64,000 nt of DNA. Source: an uncultured Fibrobacter sp. (GTDB lineage: Bacteria; Fibrobacterota; Fibrobacteria; Fibrobacterales; Fibrobacteraceae). Below, one piece after another: positions 40,915 to 50,006 of this stretch. The notes under the pieces were generated by a model. That model was not told the origin of the DNA, did not search any database, and saw only the letters and a program-made list of their open reading frames with translations. Within the stretch, counting starts at the first letter, position 1. Every line of letters starts with the position of its first letter. A program made the translations under genes and the position numbers. Where the stretch lies: the NCBI GenBank assembly GCA_934691725.1, contig CAKUTF010000010.1:11109-75108 (forward strand), given 5' to 3'.

Positions 40915-42036
40915 GTGATTACCGAAGAACAGATTCTCAAAGCGTTATCCGTTGTCGTGGACCCGGATCTCAAGAAAAATATCGTTGAACTGGGATTCGT
41001 GAAGAATGTTCGGATTTCAAAAGACGGCGACGTGGAACTGGATCTGGTCCTGACTACGCCGGCGTGCCCGATCCGCGATAGGTTCAAGACGCAGTGCGAG
41101 CAGATTCTCCGGGATTCCGGGGCGCGAACGGCAAATGTCGTCCTCAAGGCGAACGGTCGCGTGGTGAGCGGAACACAGGCAGGGGCGAGCGACAACGAAC
41201 TTTTGAAAGGCGTCAAGCGGATTGTGGGCGTAGCGAGCGGCAAAGGCGGTGTCGGAAAATCGACGGTGACGGCAAATCTCGCGATGGCCCTGAGCCTTGC
41301 CGGGGCGAAGGTGGGTGTTCTCGATGCGGACATTTACGGTCCTTCGATGAATATCATGTTTGGCGTGGAAAACGCTCCCGAGGTTTTCGAGGACAGGACG
41401 ATCGCTCCGGTCGAGGTCAAGGGCGGCATTTCGCTGATTTCGATGGCGATGTTTGCGGAATCGGACAAGGCGACGATTTGGCGCGGCCCGATGGCGAGCC
41501 AGATGATCCAGAACTTTGTGCACCGCGTCCGCTGGGGCGAACTGGACTACCTGCTGATAGACTTTCCTCCCGGAACGGGCGATATCCAGCTGACGCTTAC
41601 GCAGCAATGCCCTCTTTCGTGTGCGGTTGTCGTCACTACGCCGCAGGAAGTCGCGCTTGCGGATTGCCGCAAGGGGCTTGCGATGTTCGACAGTGTCGGC
41701 GTGCCGACGGTGGGAATCATCGAAAACATGAGTTACTTTGTCTGCGACGGTTGCGGAAAGCATCACAACATTTTCCGCTCCGGCGGGGGCGAACGGATTT
41801 CAAAGGCTTTGGGCGTCCCTTTGCTCGGAAAGGTTCCCCTGGAACCCGCGGTTGCCGACTGTGGCGATTTGGGAACTCCCGCCGTGTTGCGCTACCCGAA
41901 CAGCGAAAGCGGCAAGGCGTTTGCGGATATCGCCGAAAAGACAATCCAGGCGATTGCCCAGTTGGAACATTCGACAAAAAATGTCATGCACAACTTCCGT
42001 TTCCGTTTTGAAGAACTTCCCGTGGAGGCGAAATGA
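40915..42036 (+). CDS. Mrp/ApbC-type Fe-S cluster carrier ATPase
   Basis: About 373 residues. An N-terminal MIP18/DUF59 domain (ITEEQILKALSVVVDPDL; CPIRDRF) is followed by a P-loop ATPase with the deviant Walker A ASGKGGVGKST, the switch DADIYGPS and the bridging CDGC Cys pair that holds a transferable 4Fe-4S cluster. GTG 40915 is preferred because GAAGGA lies about 8 bases upstream; the frame continues upstream to 40879. The C-terminus has an extra tail (HNFRFRFEELPVEAK). Its stop overlaps a DUF971 gene start by four bases. Confidence 0.93.
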   Translation: MITEEQILKALSVVVDPDLKKNIVELGFVKNVRISKDGDVELDLVLTTPACPIRDRFKTQCEQILRDSGARTANVVLKANGRVVSGTQAGASDNELLKGVKRIVGVASGKGGVGKSTVTANLAMALSLAGAKVGVLDADIYGPSMNIMFGVENAPEVFEDRTIAPVEVKGGISLISMAMFAESDKATIWRGPMASQMIQNFVHRVRWGELDYLLIDFPPGTGDIQLTLTQQCPLSCAVVVTTPQEVALADCRKGLAMFDSVGVPTVGIIENMSYFVCDGCGKHHNIFRSGGGERISKALGVPLLGKVPLEPAVADCGDLGTPAVLRYPNSESGKAFADIAEKTIQAIAQLEHSTKNVMHNFRFRFEELPVEAK

Positions 42037-42341
42037 TCCAGCCGGTAAAGATTTTCCGTACGCCTGAAAACGAACTGGGCTTTGACTTTGACGACGGTTC
42101 GCGGGCGGTTTTCCGCTTGAGGGATTTGCGTCTCGCTTGCCCGTGCGCGCTTTGCGTCGATGAAAATTCCGGGGAACGCCTGCTCGACCCGAAAACTGTC
42201 CCCGAGGACATTTCGATAGAGAGCATCCAGTCCGTGGGCCGGTATGCGGTCGGAATTTTATGGAGCGATGGGCATCGGACGGGCATTTATCCTTACGAAT
42301 TGCTGAAACGCTTGGCGAAGGATTTGACGAAAAAGGCCTAA
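42033..42341 (+). CDS. DUF971 protein coupled to Mrp
   Basis: A 102-residue protein matching the DUF971 (gamma-butyrobetaine hydroxylase N-terminal-like) domain: FDDGSRAVFRLRDLRLACPC, then SVGRYAVGILWSDGHRTGIYPYELL. The ACPCALC cluster may bind zinc or hand over a cluster. DUF971 is fused to or next to Mrp in many genomes, and here ATGA overlap couples them, so a shared role in Fe-S metabolism is likely but unproven. Confidence 0.85.
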   Translation: MIQPVKIFRTPENELGFDFDDGSRAVFRLRDLRLACPCALCVDENSGERLLDPKTVPEDISIESIQSVGRYAVGILWSDGHRTGIYPYELLKRLAKDLTKKA

Positions 42342-42389
42342 AAAGCCATATTTGGAGCGGTAAATTTTTTTGGCGTAGGTCTATCCTAT

Positions 42390-43232
42390 ATGAGTGATTT
42401 TAACGAATCTTTATATTTTCGCGATTTGAATCGGTATCCGACTTTGAAGCCGGAAGAGGAAGCTGCGCTCATAGCGATTATCAAGAACGGCAAGACGGAA
42501 GAGATTCGCCAGTCCGCTTTGCAGCACCTGATCCGCGGAAACCTGCGGTTCGTGGTCAGCGTCGCCCGAAAATACCAGGGGCGCGGGCTTTCCCTTTTGG
42601 ACCTCATCAACGAAGGCAACCTGGGACTTTTCAAGGCGGCGAAGCGTTTCGACAGCACCAAGGACGTAAAGTTCATCAGCTATGCGGTCTGGTGGATTCG
42701 GCAGTCCATCCAGAAGGCTCTTTTTGAACAGGTCGGCGCAGTCCGGATTCCGCCTAACAAGCTTACCCTGGTGAACCGTTTTAAACGCGCTCTTGTCCAG
42801 AACGGCGGCGATTACGAACGGACGATGGCGATGCCCGAATTCGCCGGCTCGGAACAGGACATTGTCGAAGTGATGGAAAAGATTGTCGATATTTCGCTCG
42901 ACGCTCCGATTAGCGATGACGGAAGCTCCGGGGATTCGGTCAGCTCCCTGATGGACGTCCTGGGGACGGACGGGAACCAGGAAGACGAAATGGAGAAGAA
43001 CGAACGCAAGGCTCTGATCGACGATATTCTCAAGTCGCTTCCGCGCCGCGAAGAAGAAATATTGCGGATGTTCTACGGACTTGACACGGTAGAGGATACA
43101 ACGCTGAAGGATATCGGCGAAGACCTGAAGCTCAGCCGTGAGCGGGTCCGCCAGATAAAAAACAAGACTTTGCGGAAGCTCCAGCGGAACAAGGAAAAAC
43201 GCGATCGGTTGAGCGATTTCCTGGAAAGTTGA
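42390..43232 (+). CDS. rpoD: RpoD/SigA-type primary sigma factor (short form)
   Basis: A 280-residue sigma-70 family protein. Region 1.2 is SDFNESLYFRDLNRYPTLKPEEE; region 2 is LIRGNLRFVVSVARKYQGRG, then LINEGNLGLFKAAKRFD and KFISYAVWWIRQSIQKAL; region 4 is LPRREEEILRMFYGLD with the helix-turn-helix TLKDIGEDLKLSRERVRQIK. It lacks region 1.1 and the long non-conserved region of E. coli RpoD, like the short primary sigma of Bacteroidota and relatives. It may be the housekeeping sigma or a close relative. The following TPR gene overlaps its stop by one base. Confidence 0.9.
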   Translation: MSDFNESLYFRDLNRYPTLKPEEEAALIAIIKNGKTEEIRQSALQHLIRGNLRFVVSVARKYQGRGLSLLDLINEGNLGLFKAAKRFDSTKDVKFISYAVWWIRQSIQKALFEQVGAVRIPPNKLTLVNRFKRALVQNGGDYERTMAMPEFAGSEQDIVEVMEKIVDISLDAPISDDGSSGDSVSSLMDVLGTDGNQEDEMEKNERKALIDDILKSLPRREEEILRMFYGLDTVEDTTLKDIGEDLKLSRERVRQIKNKTLRKLQRNKEKRDRLSDFLES

Positions 43233-44938
43233 TGCGGATTCCCGGAAATAAGGCGCAGCGCGCCGCAGTCTATTTCTTGGCGCTTCTCGGTGTCGCATTT
43301 TTGGTGCTCTTGGCCTATTCCCTCTATGGAATGTTCGGTCCTCGGAAAATCGAAGCGCCGAGCGTTCCCTTCGGGCTTCCTTTCGGGACGGAAATTTCGG
43401 TAGGGGATTTTCCCGATACGCTTTCGGGACTGTCTGCGCTTCCTGTATCGACGGTGCAGGAACTGCGACGCGCGGATGACTTGGAAAAAAACGACCGCTT
43501 TGACGAAGCCGCGGAAATCTACGAGGCTATTGCGCTGCAATATCCGGGCGTGTTTCTTGCGGAGTGGGGAGTTGTCCGTTCGCTGCTTGCTAAAGATTCG
43601 CTTTCTCCCGTGTGGAAGTCGCTGCTCGAATCTTCGGAGCGATCTTTGAAGAAACGCTATCCGGAATCTTCGGTCGCATTTTTGCTAGACGCAAGCTTTG
43701 CCGAAAAGACGAACAGTCTCGGAACCGCCGTGGAACTCGCTCGCGTCGCGACGGAAAAGGCTCCGGCTTTTTTCGATGCCCGACTGCTCTATGCGAAGCT
43801 GCTTTTTCGGGCAGGTCGCTTTGAAGAGGGCAAAGGGGAAGCTCGGGCGGCGATAAGCCTTTCTCTCGGGGAAAATCCCAAGGCATATGCGCTCCTTTCC
43901 CGAATCTTTCATGACGAAGGAACTCTCGACAGCTGTGAACGAGTCGTCGATTATGCGCTTTCCAAGTTCCCGATAAATCCTGAATTACTTTGTATGCAGG
44001 GAATTTTGCAAGAGTATAAAGGACGCTTTGACGAAGCGGAAAATACTTATCGCCGTGTTCTCGCGATACGCCCGGACTTTCTGCCGGCGACCGAAGCGCT
44101 TCTTTCCCTAGGCCTAAAATCTCCGCCGGGAAGAATGGAAAGCGGACGTCTTTCGCCAAAGGATCAGGCGAAGATCGCTTACGATATTCTGGAGCCTCTG
44201 GTTTCGCGCTATCCCGACAACCTGCCGCTCCGCGAAGCGCTCGGAGCCGCTTACCTAAAGGGGCGGGAGTTTGACCGTGCGAAATCCCAGTTCTTAGAAA
44301 TCCAAAACCGCGACCCGGAATATCCCGAAATCCAGCGACGCTTGCAGGAAGCCTCTTCCGTCCCCCCGGTCCGTGACGTAAAAAAGAACATGCTCGCAGA
44401 CAATCTGCACCGTGCGATCGACAGCATGCGGACGCTTCCTGCGACAGGACATTCGTTTGAATCGAGCCTTGGGCATTATCTGGTGCGCTACGGGGCTTCG
44501 CCGAAAGAATTTTTTGCCAAATATTCCGCTTCGAATTTCAAGAAGATTAAGAAGAACGCTTGGCAGGAAACTTTTTTTGAGGCTCCATTTTTTCATCGAT
44601 ACACGGTCCTGTTTGACGAAAATGCTCGTTTTTACGGCGTGCATGTCGTGGTGACGGATTCGAACGTCGTCGCGAACAAGGCGACGAATACACCGGAAAT
44701 CTACACGACGCTTCTCCAGCTGAATTCGCGAATTTCCGGTCTAGGAACGGAAACGGGTGAAACCGAATGCGACGGGACGGTCCTTTCCGGAGCGACCTGG
44801 GAGACGCGTGACAACTTTGAAATGCTTGCGCGTGTGGTCGGAAAGCCGGCGGAAGTCCGCATGATTCGGTTGGACAAGTCAAAAATTCCCGAAGGAATGC
44901 GACTTTGCGATTATTCGAAGTATCTTTTTATGGATTGA
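43232..44938 (+). CDS. membrane-anchored TPR protein
   Basis: A 568-residue protein with one N-terminal membrane helix (AVYFLALLGVAFLVLLAYSLYGMF, residues about 12-35) and a long series of TPR-like helices (ADDLEKNDRFDEAAEIYEAI, CMQGILQEYKGRFDEAENTY and others) to about residue 390, then an alpha/beta tail. It is probably exposed to the periplasm as a protein-interaction scaffold. ATG 43232 overlaps the sigma-factor stop, so expression is coupled; a TTG at 43229 is in frame just before. Partner and function are unknown. Confidence 0.7.
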   Translation: MRIPGNKAQRAAVYFLALLGVAFLVLLAYSLYGMFGPRKIEAPSVPFGLPFGTEISVGDFPDTLSGLSALPVSTVQELRRADDLEKNDRFDEAAEIYEAIALQYPGVFLAEWGVVRSLLAKDSLSPVWKSLLESSERSLKKRYPESSVAFLLDASFAEKTNSLGTAVELARVATEKAPAFFDARLLYAKLLFRAGRFEEGKGEARAAISLSLGENPKAYALLSRIFHDEGTLDSCERVVDYALSKFPINPELLCMQGILQEYKGRFDEAENTYRRVLAIRPDFLPATEALLSLGLKSPPGRMESGRLSPKDQAKIAYDILEPLVSRYPDNLPLREALGAAYLKGREFDRAKSQFLEIQNRDPEYPEIQRRLQEASSVPPVRDVKKNMLADNLHRAIDSMRTLPATGHSFESSLGHYLVRYGASPKEFFAKYSASNFKKIKKNAWQETFFEAPFFHRYTVLFDENARFYGVHVVVTDSNVVANKATNTPEIYTTLLQLNSRISGLGTETGETECDGTVLSGATWETRDNFEMLARVVGKPAEVRMIRLDKSKIPEGMRLCDYSKYLFMD

Positions 44939-44954
44939 TTTGTACGTTGTGACT

Positions 44955-46877
44955 ATGAGTACTAGGACTTTTTTTTCGCTGCTTCTTCTGCTTGCTTTCG
45001 GAACGGTTCTGGAAGGCTGCACTTGTTGCGCCTATCTGAACCACATCTTCAATGCGGACAGGAATTACGAAGATGCCGTCAAGCTGGAAGCGGCCAAGGC
45101 GGACTCGATTCCCGCGGATTCCGAAGTCGTGGCGACGGGCGAAGCGGCGAAGAAATATGACAAGGTAATCGAGAAAGGTTCGCGGGTCTTGGAGCGGTTC
45201 CCGGATAACGACCGCCAGACGGCCCGGGCGGTGTTTCTCATCGGCGAATCCTTCCGGCACAAAGGGGAATGGGGAAAGGCTGTCGCGAAGTACGACGAAT
45301 TCGAACGGTATTTTTCCGACCACGATTCCATGCCGAAAGTGGAATACGAGCGGGCCTATTGTCTTTATAAAAACGGCGAATACGACGTGAGCCGTTTTGC
45401 GCTGCAGTCGATTCTCGACGCCGGAGCGGAACATCCTTTTTACAACGACGGGCTGAACCTGTTGTCGCTGCTCGAAGAAAAGGGCGATTTTACGGAACAG
45501 GCGATTGCCGCTCTGGAAAAGATGCTCGCCGATTCGAACGGAACTCCCTATATGCGCGGGCGTGCGCACTTGCGCCTAGCGTCCCTCTATTTTAAAACGG
45601 AAAACTATCCCAAGGCGCGTGAACATTACAGGGCAAAGGAAATCGTTGAACTGCCGCTCCGGGACCAGTATTTGGCAAGCCTCCATGCGGCGGAATGCCT
45701 TGCCGCGACCGATGCCTTTGCGGATGCCGCCGAAGAATACCGGCTGATGATCGAAAACAAGGATTACGAATCGCACTTGCCCGATATGTATGTGCGCCGC
45801 GGGGAACTTTTGCTCCGGGCGAACGACTGGACAGGCGGTGAAAAACTTTTGCATTTTGTGACGGACGAGTATAAAAAATCGGAATATGCTTCGCGAGGAT
45901 TCTTTGACCTGGGAGATTTTTACCAGACCGAGAAACGCGAATACGAACCTGCCCTCGCCTATTATGATTCGAGCTTTCTCGCGCGCCCCGGATCGAGTTG
46001 GGGTAAAAACGCTAGGGAACGTCGCGATGCGCTGCGTCGGTTGCTCGCTTTGCGGGAAAAAGATTCTCTCGCCGATACGACGCTCCAGGCGAAAAAGCAG
46101 TTTTTCGATACCGAATTCCAGATTGCGGAACTGTTCCTCTTTAAGCTTTCGGAAATGGACAGTTCGCTGGCGCGTCTCGACAGGATTATCGAAGGTTCGC
46201 CGGATACCGCCGTGGTGATGCGCGCTACCTATGCGCGAGCCTTTATCTATGACGAGTTCAAGCAGGACCCGGACCGGGCCGAGGAGCTTTACAAGGAAAT
46301 TATCGCCAAGTATCCGCGGACGGAATATGCGAAGCAAGCCCAGGTGAATCTAGGCGAGAAGGTGACGGTCAAGACGCCCGAGGACGAAGCGCATGAACTT
46401 TTCCTAAAAGCCGAAAGCCTTTGGGTCGCGGCGAAAGACGTTCCGCTCGACAGCATGGAACTTGTGGATTCCGCCTACGCAAAGGCTCTTGCCGCCTACG
46501 ATACGGTTTTTCAGGCTTATCCCGAAACGGATGCGGGCGTCCAGGCTCTATATATGAAGGGCATTATCTGGGAAATGTCGCCGGAGACAAGGGATTCCGC
46601 CGCTTTCGCATTCAGGAAGCTGCGAAACGAACATCGGGATTCGCCGTGGGGAATTGATGCGGAAAGACGCCTCCAGACCAGGATGTCCATTACGGATGAA
46701 TCCTTGGCGCGTCTCCGCAAACGCGTGGAGCAGAATGCCGCTTACGTCGATAAACTCTCGCAACAGTATTATGAAGGCTTGTCGGCTGCCGAGAACAAGA
46801 AGAACGGTCCGGACATCAAGTCTTCCGAAGACGAAGTCCTGGAAAATTCCTACAACAGCATGTATGATTTTGAATAA
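44955..46877 (+). CDS. TPR-repeat lipoprotein
   Basis: About 640 residues. The signal MSTRTFFSLLLLLAFGTVLEGC ends in a lipobox; two more Cys follow (CTCCAYL). TPR-like repeats extend over most of the chain (RAVFLIGESFRHKGEWGKA, RAHLRLASLYFKTENYPKAR, DEAHELFLKAESLW), as in cell-envelope scaffold lipoproteins. ATG 44955 is chosen over the in-frame TTG 44940 because the signal starts there. It follows another TPR gene by 16 bases, so the three genes from the sigma factor on may form one operon. Repeat R3 begins directly after its stop. Confidence 0.72.
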   Translation: MSTRTFFSLLLLLAFGTVLEGCTCCAYLNHIFNADRNYEDAVKLEAAKADSIPADSEVVATGEAAKKYDKVIEKGSRVLERFPDNDRQTARAVFLIGESFRHKGEWGKAVAKYDEFERYFSDHDSMPKVEYERAYCLYKNGEYDVSRFALQSILDAGAEHPFYNDGLNLLSLLEEKGDFTEQAIAALEKMLADSNGTPYMRGRAHLRLASLYFKTENYPKAREHYRAKEIVELPLRDQYLASLHAAECLAATDAFADAAEEYRLMIENKDYESHLPDMYVRRGELLLRANDWTGGEKLLHFVTDEYKKSEYASRGFFDLGDFYQTEKREYEPALAYYDSSFLARPGSSWGKNARERRDALRRLLALREKDSLADTTLQAKKQFFDTEFQIAELFLFKLSEMDSSLARLDRIIEGSPDTAVVMRATYARAFIYDEFKQDPDRAEELYKEIIAKYPRTEYAKQAQVNLGEKVTVKTPEDEAHELFLKAESLWVAAKDVPLDSMELVDSAYAKALAAYDTVFQAYPETDAGVQALYMKGIIWEMSPETRDSAAFAFRKLRNEHRDSPWGIDAERRLQTRMSITDESLARLRKRVEQNAAYVDKLSQQYYEGLSAAENKKNGPDIKSSEDEVLENSYNSMYDFE

Positions 46878-47163
46878 GAACCTGTTTTCATATGTGTCGG
46901 GCATAGCTCGCTAACCAGCCATTGCCGGGTCACACCCGGCAATCCCTTCTCTGAAAGGAGATTCCCCGGTCAAGCCGGGGAATGACATTGTACCGCAACT
47001 CTGACCACTGCACACTAACTACTAAACTTAGACGTCCGCAGACCAATTTCCCATTTCTCATTGCTAATTACTCATTCCCTTAGACGTCTGCTGTTCTAAG
47101 CTCAAAGCTCTCTCAACTAAGTTCTGACTAGACGTCTGCTGTTCCTTATAAAGACATTCTCTA
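46878..47163. repeat. dispersed intergenic repeat, copy R3
   Basis: A full copy starting GAACCTGTTTTCATATGTGTCGG right after a stop codon (prefix shared with R1 and R4). It has two GC-rich hairpins (GCCGGGT...ACCCGGC and ATTCCCCGG...CCGGGGAAT), four AGACGTCYGC motifs and an end TTATAAAGACATTCTCT. It fills the 312-base gap and has no convincing gene. Confidence 0.8.
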
Positions 47164-47189
47164 AATAGTTGCTCTTTATTTAAAGAGAA

Positions 47190-47695
47190 CTAGGCTACCC
47201 TGGAATACAACGCAGAGAGCTTCGGAATTGCGTCCAAGGATTGTCTGTAAAATTCGTCGTCCTGCTCGATTCCGATACTATCGTAGCCTAGAAATTCTGC
47301 AGCCGCAATCGTTGAGCCGCTGCCTGAAAACGGATCCAATACGATTCCCGTTCCTAGTGGCAGAGATGCGTGGACCAGCAGACGTAAAAAGGTTTTCGAA
47401 ATAAAAGCCAAGGTTCACACAAAGCTTTCGGAATAACAGATGTTGAAGCAAATTCACTTTCTGCATTTTTGGGACGATCACCGCCTCTTAGCGTGCATAC
47501 GGTGCGGATGACTTCTCCCCTTTTTTCCAGACCGGAATTTCTGAGTGCGGAACTGACAATATCCGACAACAGCGGTGTTGAAGCTAAAAAGATATGCCCT
47601 CCGGGAACGAGAACGCGGAATGCCAATTCGGCCCACTGTTTGAAATAGCCCATATTTACAAAGTCCCGGCGGAGAAGGTCAGAGGATAATTTAGC
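47190..47695 (-). pseudogene. remnant of a DNA methyltransferase gene
   Basis: Two minus-strand frames carry pieces of an N4/N6 DNA methyltransferase. Frame 1 reads KLSSDLLRRDFVNMGYFKQW, then AFRVLVPGGHIFLAST and RGGDRPKNAESEF to LFRKP. Frame 2 reads FLRLLVHASLPLGTGIVLDP, then FSGSGSTIAAAEFLGY (SAM-binding motif) to the end. The N-terminal catalytic DPPY part is gone, and about 60 residues between LFRKP and FLRL are deleted with a frameshift. It is non-functional, next to repeat R3, and probably a relict of a restriction-modification or mobile element. Confidence 0.7.
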
Positions 47696-47768
47696 AATTG
47701 TTTTGCCTCTGACGTACTTTTCTTCTTTTTGTCAAACTTTGACAAAAACGGTTTTTATAATTGGAATT

Positions 47769-47993
47769 ATGATTACTGCACAAAAGAACAACTACACGAA
47801 TAAGCAAGATCTTAGAAATGCAGCGCAAAGCTTTTTTTCGGACGGCTTCATCTCCTTTCGTCGGCGCATCGCGGAACAGCTTTCCCTGCAAGGCGCGGAA
47901 CTTTCGGAAGATGAAGATTCCACCTTGCTCGATTTTTACCGGCATGGCGAAAATGAAACCTACGTTCTTGCCGCTTTCGGCTACGAAAGCTGA
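47769..47993 (+). CDS. 74-residue hypothetical protein
   Basis: A small soluble protein, starting MITAQKNNYTNKQDLRNAAQ and ending YRHGENETYVLAAFGYES. No family recognised. It stands alone between the methyltransferase remnant and the convergent prmC, whose stop is 1 base away. The codon use looks coding, and the frame also extends upstream without another good start. Possibly a phage- or plasmid-derived small regulator, but nothing supports a specific role. Confidence 0.45.
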   Translation: MITAQKNNYTNKQDLRNAAQSFFSDGFISFRRRIAEQLSLQGAELSEDEDSTLLDFYRHGENETYVLAAFGYES

Positions 47994-47994
47994 A

Positions 47995-48849
47995 TTATCG
48001 GGCCTGGTATTCGACAAAGCGCGTCTTGCCGTAGAAATCCGGCAATGTTCCGCACCATTTTAGCCAGGGATAGTTTGACGCTTCCGCTTCGAGAATTTTA
48101 TCCTCGTTCGCTTCCGGGCCGATTTCCATCAGAAGGAAGCCTTCGGGTTTCAGGCGGTTTTTGCTCTGCTCCAAAATTTTCCGGATAAGCGTGAGACCGT
48201 CCGGTCCGCCGAAGAGGGCAAGCGCCGGGTCAAAGTCTCGGACTTCCGGCTGGAGCTTTTCCTTTTCCGCATCGGGAATATAGGGCGGATTGCTGACGAT
48301 GATGTCGAATTTTTCGCCTTCGGGAAGGGCTTCTAGCAGGTTTCCTTCAAAAATTTCGATTTCAGCTTCGTTGAATTTCGCATTTTCTTTGGCGAGGTCG
48401 AGAGCGTCCTTTGAAATGTCCGTGGCAAGAACACGCATTCCCGGAATTTCCTTTTTGACGGCAATCGCAATCGCCCCGCTTCCCGTTCCGATATCCGCAA
48501 CCGTGGCGGATTCCTTTCCCTGCAAGCGTTCCTTGATGATGTCGATGAGAGATTCCGTCTCGGGTCTGGGAATCAGGGCGCGCCTGTCGCAACGGATTTC
48601 GTGCCCGCGGAAACAGGCCGTTCCGACGATATGCTGGAGCGGTTCGCGCTTTGCCCGGCGCGCCACCAGCGGGCGGAGAATTTCAAGTTCGTGCTCGGAA
48701 AGCGGCTTGTCGAAATTCAGGTAGAGGTCCATCCGCTTCATCTTGAGACCGTGTGCGAGGATGTATTGCGCATCGAGTCTCGGATTGGGGATACCCTTGT
48801 GCTGAAAGAAAGAAGTCGTCTTGTTTAAAATTTCGAGGACGGTGTTCAT
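47995..48849 (-). CDS. prmC: release factor glutamine methyltransferase
   Basis: PrmC (HemK) methylates the Gln of the GGQ motif in RF1 and RF2 with SAM. It has 284 residues: an N-terminal helical domain, SAM motif [15 protein letters not shown], and the catalytic NPPY ([13 protein letters not shown]). ATG 48849 overlaps the prfA stop by four bases and is the natural start; the frame is open far upstream but that is antisense of nothing and overlaps prfA coding. It is coupled to prfA, its substrate gene, the classic order. Confidence 0.95.
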   Translation of the reverse strand: MNTVLEILNKTTSFFQHKGIPNPRLDAQYILAHGLKMKRMDLYLNFDKPLSEHELEILRPLVARRAKREPLQHIVGTACFRGHEIRCDRRALIPRPETESLIDIIKERLQGKESATVADIGTGSGAIAIAVKKEIPGMRVLATDISKDALDLAKENAKFNEAEIEIFEGNLLEALPEGEKFDIIVSNPPYIPDAEKEKLQPEVRDFDPALALFGGPDGLTLIRKILEQSKNRLKPEGFLLMEIGPEANEDKILEAEASNYPWLKWCGTLPDFYGKTRFVEYQAR

Positions 48850-49910
48850 GCGAATTTCCCGAGAACTTCCTGGGCGTGTGCCATCTGCAGCGCGTCGATG
48901 ATTTCCTGGATGTCGCCGGTCATGACGCTTTCTAGCTTGTAGAGTGTCAGGTTTACGCGGTGATCGGTGACGCGGTTCTGTGGAAAATTGTAGGTGCGGA
49001 TCTTGGCGGATCTGTCGCCGGTGCCGACCATCGCCTTGCGGCTTGCCGCCTCGGCCTGTTCCTTCTTGGCAATCAGGGCATCGAGAATTTTGGAGCGGAG
49101 CATTTCCATGGCGTGCAAACGGTTCTGCAGCTGCGAGCGTTCTGTCTGGCAGCTCACGACAACGCCTGTCGGGATATGGGTGAGGCGCACTGCGGAATCC
49201 GTCTTGTTGATATACTGTCCACCGGCGCCGCTGCTTCGGTAAGTGTCCATGTGGATGTCGGCTTCCCGGATGTTCACATCGACTTCTTCCGCTTCGGGGA
49301 GAATCGCGACCGTCGCCGCCGACGTGTGCACGCGGCCTTGCGTTTCGGTGTCGGGGACGCGCTGCACTCGGTGGACTCCGCTTTCGAACTTGAGCGTTCC
49401 ATAGACGCTGTCGCCTTCGATAAAGACGCGGATTTCCTTGTAGCCGCCCACCGTGCCTTCCGACGCGTCCTGGACGGTCATCTTCCATCCCATGCGGTCC
49501 GCGTAACCGCGATACATGCGGAACAGGTCGCCCGCAAAAAGGGCCGATTCGTCGCCGCCGGTTCCCGCCCGGATTTCAAGCGTCGCGTTTCGGTAATCCC
49601 ACGGATCCTTGGGAACCATCAGAATCTGCAGTTCGTCTTCGAGAGCGGCGATGTGCTTTTCGAGAGGCGGAATTTCCGCCTTGGCGGCTTCGGCAAATTC
49701 GGCGTCGCTTCCGCCGAGAGCCTGTTTCCATTCCTTTAAATCGCTTGACAGCTGGATGTATTCGCGGGCCTTCTGGCAGCTCTTTTCGAGACCTTTATAC
49801 TGCTTTTGGAGTTTGGTATAGAGAGCCTGGTTCGAAACGACTTCGGGAGACGAAAGTTCCGATTCCAGTTCTTCGTATTTTTCGATCACTTTTTGTGCGG
49901 CTTCTAACAT
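48846..49910 (-). CDS. prfA: peptide chain release factor 1
   Basis: RF1 terminates translation at UAA and UAG. The 354-residue length is normal. It has the conserved [20 protein letters not shown] block, the tip region [20 protein letters not shown] and the catalytic GGQ loop ([22 protein letters not shown]). It heads the prfA-prmC pair, with 4-base overlap into prmC. Confidence 0.97.
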   Translation of the reverse strand: MLEAAQKVIEKYEELESELSSPEVVSNQALYTKLQKQYKGLEKSCQKAREYIQLSSDLKEWKQALGGSDAEFAEAAKAEIPPLEKHIAALEDELQILMVPKDPWDYRNATLEIRAGTGGDESALFAGDLFRMYRGYADRMGWKMTVQDASEGTVGGYKEIRVFIEGDSVYGTLKFESGVHRVQRVPDTETQGRVHTSAATVAILPEAEEVDVNIREADIHMDTYRSSGAGGQYINKTDSAVRLTHIPTGVVVSCQTERSQLQNRLHAMEMLRSKILDALIAKKEQAEAASRKAMVGTGDRSAKIRTYNFPQNRVTDHRVNLTLYKLESVMTGDIQEIIDALQMAHAQEVLGKFA

Positions 49911-50006
49911 CGGATGCGAATTTAGAAAATTTATGGTAGATGTTCTTCAAAAAATAGGGGAGAAGGGCGCTCCGCGGAAAATTTAAAAGATAGATTTGAC
50001 AAGGAT

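Noticed and set aside
47739..47761. TTGACA...TATAAT upstream of the 74-residue gene
   Set aside because: Spacing is about 11 bases, too short for a sigma-70 promoter.
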